Below are positions 1 to 48,248 of a stretch of DNA of 64,000 nucleotides, in pieces. Below the pieces are notes generated by a model that was not told the DNA's origin, did not search any database, and saw only the letters and a list, made by a program, of their open reading frames with translations. The DNA is from Bimastos eiseni. Lineage: Eukaryota; Annelida; Clitellata; Crassiclitellata; Lumbricidae. Location of the stretch: positions 35,627,764-35,691,763 of the forward strand of contig OY365806.1 in NCBI GenBank assembly GCA_959347315.1, in the 5' to 3' direction. The translations under genes and the position numbers were made by a program. The first letter of the stretch is position 1. Each line of letters opens with the position of its first letter.

Positions 1-395
1 CGCCGTACACGCGGCCCTAACCACTTCAAAGGGCGTCGTAAAACCTGAAACGAAAGTCAGTAGATGCCTTGCGACATCACTATTGCTTTAATTAGGGTCA
101 GGGTAAATAGCGTAATTAGTAACTGGTAATTAGTAACTGGTGTGCCAATGTTAACTGATACCTTTGACATAATAACCATGTCAGTTTTTAAAAATGCATT
201 GAATAAGAATAGTCATGTGCAATTAGGCCTACCATTCAACAGTAGCAATCATGACGTCATCATCATGGCGTCATCATCATGGCGTCATTTCCTTAAACTA
301 TTGCCATGGAAACGTATTTCAGAAATGACTGAAGCTGTTTAGACGTCAAGCATCAGTTTTGTATTTACATTTTAATATTTTTTTCAAAACTTATA
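1..395. other. 5' flank of gene 1
   Basis: No gene is visible before the first coding exon of gene 1. The stretch is AT-rich and contains the CRE-like cluster listed separately at 252-289. The transcription start and any upstream non-coding exon cannot be located from sequence alone. Confidence 0.5.
252..289 (+). promoter_or_regulatory. cluster of CRE/ATF-like sites upstream of gene 1
   Basis: A perfect TGACGTCA palindrome at 252-259 is followed by two GGCGTCAT half-site variants in a short tandem repeat. The cluster ends about 107 bases before the gene 1 start codon. TGACGTCA is the known CREB/ATF octamer. A promoter role here is inference from position, since no TATA box or initiator stands out. 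Confidence 0.3.
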
Positions 396-38293
<37,898 letters not shown>

Positions 38294-38509
38294 ACGTGAA
38301 TGAGACGTTCTATAATGGGACAGCGTGTAGTGTACGAAACTAAACTGTATTGAGCGCTTCGGTGTAAAGATGGCGATTATGTGTCGGACAACTGAGCTAT
38401 ATAATCTGCTGCTGCCTTGTACTTGACTGGCGAGACATAAACAAAGTTCTGATGTACTCGTTTAAGAGATTTGGTTTTCTTTCTTACATTCAAATAAATG
38501 GTTTACGTT
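38294..38509 (+). other. probable 3' UTR of gene 1
   Basis: Follows the TAG stop and runs to shortly after the AATAAA at 38,493. No further coding or repeat content is present. Confidence 0.6.
38493..38498 (+). terminator. polyadenylation signal AATAAA of gene 1
   Basis: Canonical hexamer 200 bases after the stop codon. Confidence 0.6.
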
Positions 38510-38604
38510 ATTTTTGCAAGCAAAATATATATGGGCTTGTTTTGGTCGATCTTGTCTAGATTTTTCTCTAGCCGAAATACCTTTTGATCGTAGGACCACC
38601 CCTA

Positions 38605-39289
38605 TCTATATAAACAAAGAGAAGATTCGGTGTGTCTGTCTGTCCGGCTATGCATTTCCACAGTTTTAGAGATTTTGGCTCCAAACCTTCGCCGTTGGCT
38701 TGGGGAACACCTGGGACACCCAGTAGAGGGGTTGATGAATCCCGCAGCCGCCGTCTTCCTGGTCTGCAGGGCCAAAAACCTGTCCCAGGACAGTAACAAC
38801 TACCCCAAGGAGTTCACATTAAAGCAAAGTTTCCTTCTCATTCGCCAGGAGCGTGTCGACGAAACACCTGCTGCACATTTGCCAACATGTCCATGTGATA
38901 TCTGGCTGTCACATCTGTTGCTCTTTTACACCGTCATGAATGGACAGTTTTGGAGATATCGTACAGGTGGCAGGTATGCAGTAGTTGGCCATCTGTTGCA
39001 CAGTCGGTCAGGTGAGTATGTACTTTGTACGCATCAGTGTCTATGCACAATGTATATGAACACTATTTATTTACTTATTTATCTGCATATATCTACATTC
39101 TGTGTGTGTCTGTCTGTTCGTTTATGCATTTGCAAATTTTTACACCTATTCACTCGATACCTTCGGCGTTCGCTCGGGGAACACCTGGGACACCCAGTAG
39201 AGGGGTTGGTGAATTCCGCGGCCACCGTCTGCCTGCTCTCCATGGCCAAAAACCTGTCTCAACCCGGGCAACGCCGGTACCCCAGCTAG
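38605..39289 (+). mobile_element. non-autonomous Helitron with both termini
   Basis: It begins TCTATATAAACAAAG immediately after an A and ends CAGCTAG immediately before a T. This matches Helitron rules: 5' TC, 3' CTRR, insertion between A and T. A GC-rich hairpin (CCGGGCAACGCCGG) sits about 10 bases before the 3' end. Helicase/Rep is absent. The inside carries two related segments of about 170 bases (around 38,630-38,800 and 39,103-39,262), both with GGAACACCTGGGACACCCAG. Open frames across it are not genes. Confidence 0.85.
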
Positions 39290-40757
39290 TAAGGAATAAT
39301 GTTGACAGATCAGTTGCTTTGTCCAACATTCAGAACGTGCATTGCACATACAAAAGTAAGTCATCAAGACATTTTTCTTTTGTTTAAACTATCAATCGAC
39401 TCCCGTCGATGTCGGTCACGGATGGTATAGTTCCATACATTGAAGATAAGACGAGTGAGACATATTAGTCGTCTTTTATATGACACCGAGTCATTGCAAT
39501 GGAACTAGACAAATTAACGTACACTTCAATCAATCCTATTCTGCATAATTTTCTTACAACCAGCATGAGATTTACTCTATTCTTACTAGCGGATTCTCAG
39601 CTACCTCTCCATGGATTGGCTTCCATGAAGTGGGTCTCGTCGAGTTCTTGCCTGGATGCTTCCTCATCGCACTCAACATTCCACTTGCGCTCTTCCAGCG
39701 GAGACGAAGGATGACCCTGTCAGGTCATACACGGTCGACTTCAGGGTAACCTTGTATTGATCTTTAACGACATCTCATTTTCACTACTTTCACCATGATG
39801 TCTTTATGTTGCACAACCACAGAATTCATGAAAGGTTGTCGATTAATGTAGAAAATTTCCGATAGAACCGTCTAATATGTTCGCTGTCATTCAATCTGGA
39901 TTGAATACATTATCGTTTTTCAAACGAAATTTAAGGACAATAATTATATCGTCCCACGCTGGGAATAAATTGTTTGCTCAGAAGCTTACGACCAACGCCG
40001 ACCGTTAATTCAAATTACTTTATAAGCTGAGTCCCTGCTCTTCTTGTCAAACCAGTATACGTCATGAAGACTTCCCCATAAACAAACTCAATCGTATTAT
40101 TGATCTTTTTGTGTTGGTCTGTACTTTGATGCCTTCAATTGTTTCTTTAGGTTCTTACATATACACAATCTATCTTAACCAGCATAATTAAGTCAGCATA
40201 ATTATCACACAATAAGCAAGATAAACAATAATAAATATGCGATCAATGTACAACCCCATTTGAGAAATTAAACCCAAAAGTAACTGAGCTGGGATTTCAA
40301 GGCGTCCGGTGTCTGTGCGCAAGTCCTGAGTTTTAACAGATTCGATAGCTCTGATTATTCTAGTTAACAGATATGCATTAAGGCATGTCGAACAACAGAT
40401 GAAGCCTGTTTACTAAGTAGGCCAAACTGTCCTTCTGATCTCTTTCTGTACTTCATTGCAGCACATTTGGATCGACCGTCTGTCAAGCAGTCCACTTATG
40501 CAGCTCCAGGAATATTAAGATCAATAATGTTGCTACTCAGTTACGTCTGTGGTGCCGATGTAAGCTTATCATGCATAAACGGCACACTACATCTACATAA
40601 ATTCTAACCATCCACACTCCACACACAGCCTATATAACATATATCATCGTCTAATGCTAAATAAGACTACATCAACCAATAAAAGCTCTGCCCACTGTCT
40701 CAAGGACATGAAATCTATTAATACTATCGTGTGCAGACAGACTTTGATAAGTTAGAA
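39290..40757. other. intergenic region
   Basis: Mostly featureless AT-rich DNA. A GC-richer patch at 39,605-39,770 may be an orphan exon on the minus strand; see findings. The short open frame 39,499-39,714 on the plus strand overlaps that patch and looks like its shadow. Confidence 0.4.
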
Positions 40758-41060
40758 CAGCGTTTCCAAATATTTTTTGGCCGTGGAACCCTTTTGATTC
40801 TTTTGTAGGTGCAAACGCCCGATCATGCGGACTATTATGCTACAGGTTTAGACCTAGATTGCATTAATAAAACACAAAATAATATCGATGACAATGACAT
40901 GAAGTCTCTTTCATAATAAAGTAATACACAGATGTCAAGCAAATTGACTCCTATGAAAATTCATGTAATTTATTAAAAAATTGTTTTAAGCTTATTCGTA
41001 AACAAAGTTCCAAAGTAAACCCAGGAGCCCATCCTTATTATTACGTATGCCAAAAATTGT
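40758..41060 (+). mobile_element. possible one-ended hAT remnant
   Basis: CAGCGTTTCCAAA followed by TTTTTTGGCCGTGGAACCC matches the start of many animal hAT (Charlie-like) elements. No matching right end or target duplication was found, so only a fragment is claimed. Confidence 0.35.
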
Positions 41061-41294
41061 ATTCTCGGACTCACTCTCCTGCTGCGCTGCTTACATTATG
41101 TGGATTCCACCCCGTCCCTTTAGTACGTACAGCCCATTCTTACAGAAGTTAAACAGCTAAAGACTTCAATAAGACGTTGATTTTACCGTAGGCTGTTTAT
41201 TTTTGTTAAGCATCAAGTTTCATAGCTTCAGTTCGTTAACTGTTATGAAGAAATAAGTATTTTTTAAAAAGTATCAATGTTACATAACATTTGC

Positions 41295-41352
41295 GCCAAT
41301 GAGTAGTACCCTTGAAGGGGTGCTATATAAATCTCTGTACCCTAATGAATGA
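41295..41352 (+). mobile_element. LINE 3' end (GGGGTGCTATATAAA family)
   Basis: CCTTGAAGGGGTGCTATATAAA followed by ATGAATGAA matches, in the opposite orientation, the other copies near 43,700, 54,300, 59,870 and 59,980. Confidence 0.5.
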
Positions 41353-42966
41353 AAAATAAAATGGATTAATAGGTCGTCCGTTATTGGGTTTTCAGTTCTG
41401 ATATTAATATTCCATAACTTTTGGTCATAGGCTACCAATCGCAACAGAATTTAATTACACTAATTAATGCGCTTTAAATATTAAGTGCTCAATAATGATT
41501 GCGTCATTGACCTTTTCGGAATATTTAGTAGGACCCAAGGACGTGACTAATTATATGCCATCCAGACAACGACAGGATAATCATATAAATTATAGAGTAT
41601 AGACGGGCTAATGCGGACGTCATAATTAGACAGTTATATTTGCGTACTTGCAATTTTTTAATATTTCGCACGTACATATTTTTCAAAGGAGAAATCTTCT
41701 GCGGCCGAAAGTTCGGCCGTATGATTTAGACCTTCAAACGAAAATTTGACTCCTACGGCAGAACTCTTTAAAAATTTAGCGAGTCAAGACCTCCGCTCAT
41801 GCACAACCTTTGGCGCTTGGGCGCTGTTAAAACACCTAAAATTTGCAAAACGCGTCATGAGAATCGATTATGGTCAGGTTAAGCATCGTGAGGGTCGGTT
41901 AGGGTCAGGTTGGGCGTCGTGAGGGTCGTTCAGGGTCAGGGATAGGGTTTGCGTCGTTTCTAGACACATACGAAAAACTTTCGACCGCAGGAGTTATTTT
42001 CCGTACGTTCGGACGCCGAAGTTTTGGTCGCAGAAGCTCCTCGCTTTTCGACACCCTCACGCAACATCGCCGAAATCCGAAAAGCATTTTCGCCGACACC
42101 AGGAGAGATGCCCTCCAAATCATTGCGTAAGTAATATGGCGATGGGTAGACCTACCAAAGCAAAATAGGGAAAATGATACGCCAAGTTTTAAAGGTAATT
42201 TATGGTTTTAGCGTCTCAATAATTTACTGCAAGCGAAGTAGCCTACTCAAGAAAAACGCTGAACCGTCCCAAAACACCATAATTCATCTCGTAAATCCAG
42301 CTTCTACTTTGATAGATGATCGTTTTCATCTATCCAGCTTCCATATAGGTTTATTTCCTTTGGTAAAAGTGTAGCGTGGCCTGTTTGATGCGAGAATGTC
42401 GATACGACGGATGTAAACAAAGTACAAAATAAATGTAAAAAACTCGATTGGTGAAAAGAAATATATTTAAATGGAAGCTGGATTGGGGAAAAGGAATTTG
42501 CCTAACTGGAACCTGGATCGATTAGAATAATAGTGCTTAAATAGAAGCTGGATCGAAGTATTATTTGATAGTCTGTCTCACTTGTGACCTAAACCATGCA
42601 TAAATATCTTGATACACTAAAACCATAAATCTCCGTTTTAAAATGCTTTTGTTTTTTCTCCTGGCTAAGTATATTCATGTTTGGCTTGATGCCAGAAAGC
42701 TGGATTCTGATAGCCAGTGCTGCGTTCAGTCGATTTCTATATTTCCTTTTTGTTACAGCATGATATGAAAACCCAGTTTCGCATAAAAACGTTGTGGAAA
42801 ATTGGAGAACAATCCTTTTTTCCTTATACTGCCTATTTCAGCCATCGATCCATGGTTTAACTTTACAAATTAAAAATACTGCCATAATATAATTTCACAA
42901 AACACTTTTGTTAAAAATTAATTCCCTTAAATTCAATACAACGTTTTCACCGACATATTACAACGT
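41353..42966. other. intergenic region with short repeats
   Basis: Contains a small perfect hairpin CGGCCGAA/TTCGGCCG near 41,702-41,719 and a tandem stretch of GGTCAGGTTGGGCGTCGTGA type at 41,870-41,945. Several copies of an AAATAGAAGCTGGAT-like motif lie at 42,290-42,560. No gene is recognised. Confidence 0.4.
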
Positions 42967-43671
42967 CACATCCGCAGAGGCGTCACTAGGGTTGGTGTAC
43001 CCGAGTCGGTCACTAATGGTGTCACCCCCATGGAAATCCTCCCTTATGGATACCAGGTCGTAGATAATCGTAATCTTCAAACGTCTAAATCGCCACTCGA
43101 AAACCAAGCGCAGGGCACCAAATTGTTCACGCGCGCTGCATCAAATAAAATGGGTTATCAAAGTGGTGGTCCGAAGAAGGTCAGCGTCCGGTCTCCAGAA
43201 TCCGTAGTAGGCCCTAATGTTTTTTGTACTGATGCTACTCGTAAATCGTAATCTAAACAAAAAGCCGAAAGTTTTATTTCTGTCCTAAGAATGAAATGGC
43301 TCACGAACGGAATGCTCTGGCGATATGAAAGTTTTTGTAAAACGTTCCTATGCGAATTTCTAGGTTAACATGACTATTTTCAGCACAAAACTGTATTTAT
43401 ATTCTGATATTTAGACATTTTGATTTTTGAGTTACACAATTCACACACATTCGATATAATAACAGCCGCCATTTGCATTCGCATCATCTGAGGGTAGAAT
43501 TAACTTTAATATGCAAATCAGGCAATATAACAAAGGCTTCACTCGGGGAGTCGGAACACACGCCCAGAGATGCACTCGCGATTGGTCGAATTTCAGGGGC
43601 GATGAGCCACCAACTGAATTCAAAATTCAATACTAGGCGAAGCTAGGCTTTAAGGCTAGTTCCTATATATT

Positions 43672-43830
43672 CATTCATTCATTCACTCATTCATTTGAAC
43701 ACATGTATTAGCTGTATAGCGCCCCTTCAATAAGTCTACTTGTAGGCGCTACCAGGCCAACCACGGCGATACAAATCAGTCTTCAACAACTTGTGAAAGA
43801 AAGGCGTATTACTGGGTAATAATGAAGACA
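43672..43830 (-). mobile_element. LINE 3' end, minus strand, nested in the hAT-like element
   Basis: CATTCATTCATTCACTC followed by GTATAGCGCCCCTTCAA is the complement of the GGGGCGCTATA 3' end plus ATGA-type tail. Confidence 0.6.
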
Positions 43831-43959
43831 CTGAGTGTCACCGACAGCAGCGCATTAGAAGTTTTAAAGAGTAGATTTAATTATATTAGCATAGAGTCTA
43901 AGCACACAAGCAATACGTTTATTGATATACTGCCATAATAATACAGAGCCTACGTGTAA

Positions 43960-44375
43960 AATAAGTTTACGCTTTTAAGGCATTCATTATGTTATTTTGG
44001 TGTCACCTCTCTGAATGGTGTCACCCCATAAATTGTTATACTATCATAATCGCATACATGTAAGATAAACTACGAAATGTGTTTGGTAACCTGTTAATGT
44101 TAATTTAAAATTAATGAATTTTTACTGAAATTCTGCACATCTAAGCGCTTTTAAGGCAGTACTCATGTCATTTTGGTGTCACCCCTATGAATGGTGTCAC
44201 CCATAAATTGATGTACTTTCACAATCAAAATAGGTCTATGTGTAAAATCAGTTTACGGAGTATCGTTACCAGTCATTGTTAATATAAAACGAATGAATTT
44301 TTGCTGAAACTGTGCACTAGTGCTTTTAAGACAGTTATTATTGCATTTTGTTGTAACCCCTCTGAATGGTGTCAC
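43960..44375 (+). repeat. ~175-bp tandem repeat, about 2.5 copies
   Basis: GAATGGTGTCACCC recurs at 44,013, 44,189 and 44,364, and CTTTTAAG(G/A)CAG precedes each. Each unit also holds two GGTGTCACC motifs. Confidence 0.8.
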
Positions 44376-44426
44376 CCGGTGCGGTCCGCACCCCCCGCAT
44401 CCCATAGTAACGTCATTGCACATCCG

Positions 44427-44627
44427 TAGTAGTTAATCTGTCTCACTGCTTACACCATTGATAATGTATTAATAGTTTCTGGATAGCTCATTGCCTCTGA
44501 AAGTTTGGATTATCGCCAAGTTAGAGCTATTCCAGGACTCTTGGGGTATATCAGAACAGACTACAGCTTTGAATAAATATTTTTGGCCCGTAACTGATTT
44601 CAATATTGTAATCTGTGTGGTGCTCTG
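44427..44627. other. intergenic spacer
   Basis: Nothing recognised. Confidence 0.4.
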
Positions 44628-44860
44628 CAGTGATGGGCAATTTTAACTATTGTAGTTATTAACTAGTAGTTATAACTACTATAGAAGTAGTTGCCTAGTA
44701 GTTATAACTAGTTTTTAAGAAGTAGCTTTAAAACAGTTATAACTGCTTTTATCAGGTAGTTTTTAGCTAACGATTAACTACATTTTTTCCCATTTACTAG
44801 TTCCGTCTTACAAGAATTTCTGTTATTTCACAACAACCATGGACGTTGCCCATAATAATC
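44628..44860. mobile_element. probable small hAT-type MITE with TAGTTATAACTA palindromes
   Basis: It starts CAGTGATGGGCAA, a common hAT terminus, followed by repeated TAGTTATAACTA palindromes. GTTGCCCATAATA near 44,847 is a partial inverted match to the start. The right end and target duplication are not clear. Confidence 0.4.
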
Positions 44861-47258
44861 TCATGAGTGAATTCGCAATATAATTGTTTCATTAAAATTT
44901 GCTCATACTAGTGTGAGAAAGTGGGTTCCTCTCAGAACTATAGAGAGAGCCTAAGGCATTGTGCCTGTTTAACGGTTACCTTTAGATTGTTGCGCGATAA
45001 GAACTAGAGTGGTCTTAGAAGGGTTGGCGCTTATGGTTCAAGGTTAAGGAATGAGGAAAACAGCCAGTACGCGGCTGGATGACCACAAATGGGCGGCCGA
45101 GTTACAAGTGGGTCTGAGAGAGGTGATTATCTAGTCAAGAATGCCAAAGGTGAGAGAGAGACTGACAAACAGACAGAGACACAACGGTAAAAGACTGGCA
45201 TTCCGTAACTGGCTGGATAGCCCAGTGATCGTATTAGATCTGAGCAGGGATTGGCAATGTACTATACGAGGACGAGGCATTGAAGAAGCACCGTTGATGC
45301 AGACAGCAGAAGGTGAGATATAGGGCCTACAGTGATATAGCATATCACTGGTAGTACAATATATATATATATAGACCTACCCTACTTTTTGATACTGAAC
45401 ATTAGCATTTTCTAAGAGTTTTACAGTTCTGGACTTTGTAGGCTAGACATTTTTGTAGTTGTAGCAAGTTGGCTTATGTTACTGCTAAAACTGTGCTCTG
45501 ATCAGGATGCTTTGTAGCTTAACGGAGTTTCTCAATGCAACCGGATTGGAAACACTATATCCATACATATAAAGAAGAAACGTAGGTCTGTGTAAGTAGC
45601 TATCTATGTATGTTCCACAAAAACGTGTGATCAACTTAAGCGATTGCTGCTCCTAAATTTTGCTCGAATACTTTTTAACAGCCGAGAAAAAATATGAGGG
45701 GGTTCGCGATCCAAAGATTTTACCCCTTTCCCATTAAAGGGGGGTTCGCGGTCTACAATGCATATAGCCTACATATAAACATTTGCACATAATTGTAGAT
45801 GCTTACTTATAGGCGAACATGGGGAAGCAATGTTCAACACATTTCAGAAGTATAGGCACTACTCGGGGAAAGCCGGGTACTTTAGCTACCGATAGCATTT
45901 TATATAGGCTGTAGGTGATCAGAGTTAATGCAGTGTTAAGTGATGGAGAAGAAAAATCCACTTCTTGCTGTCATATTAATACTTGCACTACATGACAAAT
46001 TGTTATCCTTTATGGTAAGTACGGCAGGTGTCTGATCAAGACACAATTCGTGTGCGTGTGCGTCTGGACTCGTAATTAATCCCAATCGTAATCTCCAAAC
46101 TTCTACAGCGCCACTCTAAAGTCAAGCGCAGGTATCATGTGTTGTTGCACGTACGTCCTTTATTCAGTCAACTGCTAGCCGTATTTGGCGTACACTAAAG
46201 TTTTGTCGTGAAGAATACTCCTCTTTATAATAGGGTTTTACGGCCAGCATATCTGGTGATAGAAGTTTTCCATTGTATGAGCTAGGGCGTATAGCGTGTT
46301 TATTATTATTATATGCTGAATAGTCAGTTTAATGGGAGGAGCAACGTAAAGCGACAGAAATTGTCCATCTAGTTAAAGGAGAAGGGGGTCAAATGGCATA
46401 GCCGCATCTAGGCATACAGACACACACACACATCGCACATGCAATTGCTGAACATCAATTCACTTGACTGCCAGACACTATTTATCATCACTTGACAACA
46501 TTGAAGACACGTGTTACCAATAAATAATTGACATATTGACCAAACACGGCTCTTTGCGTATGTTAACATAAAATTTTTAGTGTCGTCTAGCGGCCCAGCT
46601 GGACTGATCAGATCAAACAACATGGCGTAGGCCTATATATGACAGCCTGCAAAAAAGCCAACGTTGTTATGTGCGCCATTTTGCTAGTCTTTTCCAATTT
46701 GTCATTTACCACGTACCGGTAGTTGGTATACTCAGATTCTTACCCAGTTTGTCGACAGATAAATAATTAATTTCTCAGGGTCTCCTAAGAAAACGCAAGC
46801 AAGTCACAACGTAGGCAACAGTAGCAGCAGCGGCTTACATCTTTAGTAAAGAAAATCTAATAAACGAGTATAGGAAGCGAGGAGATAAATTCCCAAACCA
46901 TACTTGTTACAGATCTAGCTAAACAGTTAACACATAGCTATGAAGCAGAGCTGCAGCTGCTTCTTGTTAAGATAGTTAGGTCAACCGCCATTCGATGACA
47001 CACCAACCGCAGTTGAACTGCCAAGTCATCTGAAGCTGTTCGAAAGAATTAGCTCACATCCAAAGAGAAGCCACTCATATAATGAGCAAATTGAAAAACT
47101 GGGATTCGGCCTCGGACTGGGAACCTCATCTGGTTCGCTAACTTTCAAGCCATGCCTAATGAACCATCGAAGAGCACCTCCCATTAATGGGAAGGGGCTT
47201 TGTCAGAGAATCCGTTAGTAGAGAAGACTACTTCTAAAAGCGTAGAAGCTTTAGGTGT
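44861..47258. other. intergenic region and 3' flank of gene 2
   Basis: Low-complexity AT-rich DNA with short TA runs near 45,360 and a CA run near 46,423. I could not pick the polyadenylation site of gene 2. No further gene is supported. Confidence 0.4.
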
Positions 47259-48248
47259 TTACACGTCGGACGTTATTGTGCTTCTACGGCTAACGACTTC
47301 CGTCGTAACACCAGTCGTGTTCATTGTGGGCGTCTTGAGGAAGTCTTTGTTCGCGTCTCCTACGCCACCTGGCGAGTACTCTGTCGATGACGTCTTTGTT
47401 CTGACGACGGTGACGTTCTCAGCCCGCCTGATGACATCCGGACCGGATGGAGAATTGTTTCTAACGACTGGGTCATCCATGCCATTGGGGTTGAGTTGTG
47501 CGTCTTTGTTCGATACGACAGGCGAGCTGGCAACGACCTCTGAGCTGTGGAATCCGGCGTTTGTGGGCTTTACGGTTTTAGGGAGAACACTGGTGAAGAT
47601 CGCTGTTGGTGGCGGCGGAGAATTTGTCCCAGAAGTAGACGAAACGGGACTTCCCGTCGAGTTGCTCTGTCTCGGACTTACCGTCCGAGAATTTCTCGTC
47701 GTGTTTACCGCCGTGGCAACGGCTACCATGGCGACGACATCGACGTCGGACTGTCTCTTCCGGATACCGTCTGCTGCCTGATGCATTTGCGTCACGGTCT
47801 CTGATTTCCCGCAACTTCGTCGCACCCGAAGTGTGTCGGCGTTGCCAAGGTTGACCCTGTCGAGAGGCAGTTCGTCGCTGTGACTGCCTCCGTCCTCGAT
47901 CGGTCGGTAGACGGGCTGGATACGGTCCCTGGCGAAGGTCCTGCCCTGGATCTGCTTGATGTAGTCGGCGAGGGCGAATGTCTTTGTGCCCTCGGATGAC
48001 TCTACGGCCCGGCAGAACTCCCGCATTACGCCTACGCCGATGATGCGACGGTAGGGACAGTAGTCGCGATGAAAGTCATCAGATCGCCAATCGGCTTCGT
48101 CGGGGAATGACGCCTCGTCCTCGCCGTTCAGCCGATAGCAAGAGGAGGCAAAGTCCCAGTCGACGAGTAGACCACGGTAGCCGTACAGCATCGTCTCAGA
48201 AGTAATCGAAGCGAAAAAATTCCACGGCGCCTCCTGTTCTGAGTCCGT
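47259..48248 (-). CDS. Gene 2 exon 4 and stop
   Basis: Acceptor TCGTATTTTGTAG|ACG in phase 0, stop TAA at 47,261-47,259. Starts with WNFFASITSETMLYGYRG and LLVDWDFASSCYRL, then FHRDYCPYRRIIGVGVMREF, and ends in a Ser/Thr/Asn/Pro-rich tail. The open frame 47,200-47,781 on the other strand is a shadow of this exon. Confidence 0.8.
   Translation of the reverse strand, partial: TDSEQEAPWNFFASITSETMLYGYRGLLVDWDFASSCYRLNGEDEASFPDEADWRSDDFHRDYCPYRRIIGVGVMREFCRAVESSEGTKTFALADYIKQIQGRTFARDRIQPVYRPIEDGGSHSDELPLDRVNLGNADTLRVRRSCGKSETVTQMHQAADGIRKRQSDVDVVAMVAVATAVNTTRNSRTVSPRQSNSTGSPVSSTSGTNSPPPPTAIFTSVLPKTVKPTNAGFHSSEVVASSPVVSNKDAQLNPNGMDDPVVRNNSPSGPDVIRRAENVTVVRTKTSSTEYSPGGVGDANKDFLKTPTMNTTGVTTEVVSRRSTITSDV

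Larger units (their letters stand above)
42975..44418. mobile_element. non-autonomous hAT-like element with perfect 8-bp TSD
   Basis: The identical 8 bases CACATCCG flank it (42,967-42,974 and 44,419-44,426). Its ends are imperfect inverted repeats: CAGAGGCGTCACTA at the left and CAATGACGTTACTA as read from the right. Eight-base duplications plus CA-starting ends point to hAT. No transposase is seen. The right third has three tandem units of about 175 bases, and a LINE 3' end sits inside at about 43,672-43,830. Confidence 0.7.

Noticed and set aside
38630..39289. 219-codon open frame as a gene
   Set aside because: Lies wholly inside the Helitron and ends at its terminus.
47200..47781. 193-codon plus-strand open frame
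   Set aside because: Exact shadow of gene 2 exon 4, which has matching splice sites and phases.
48100..48200. Protein-kinase-like activation segment (LLVDWDFA) in gene 2
   Set aside because: Resembles the DFG-region of some atypical kinases, but no HRD catalytic loop, glycine loop or lysine motif is visible upstream.
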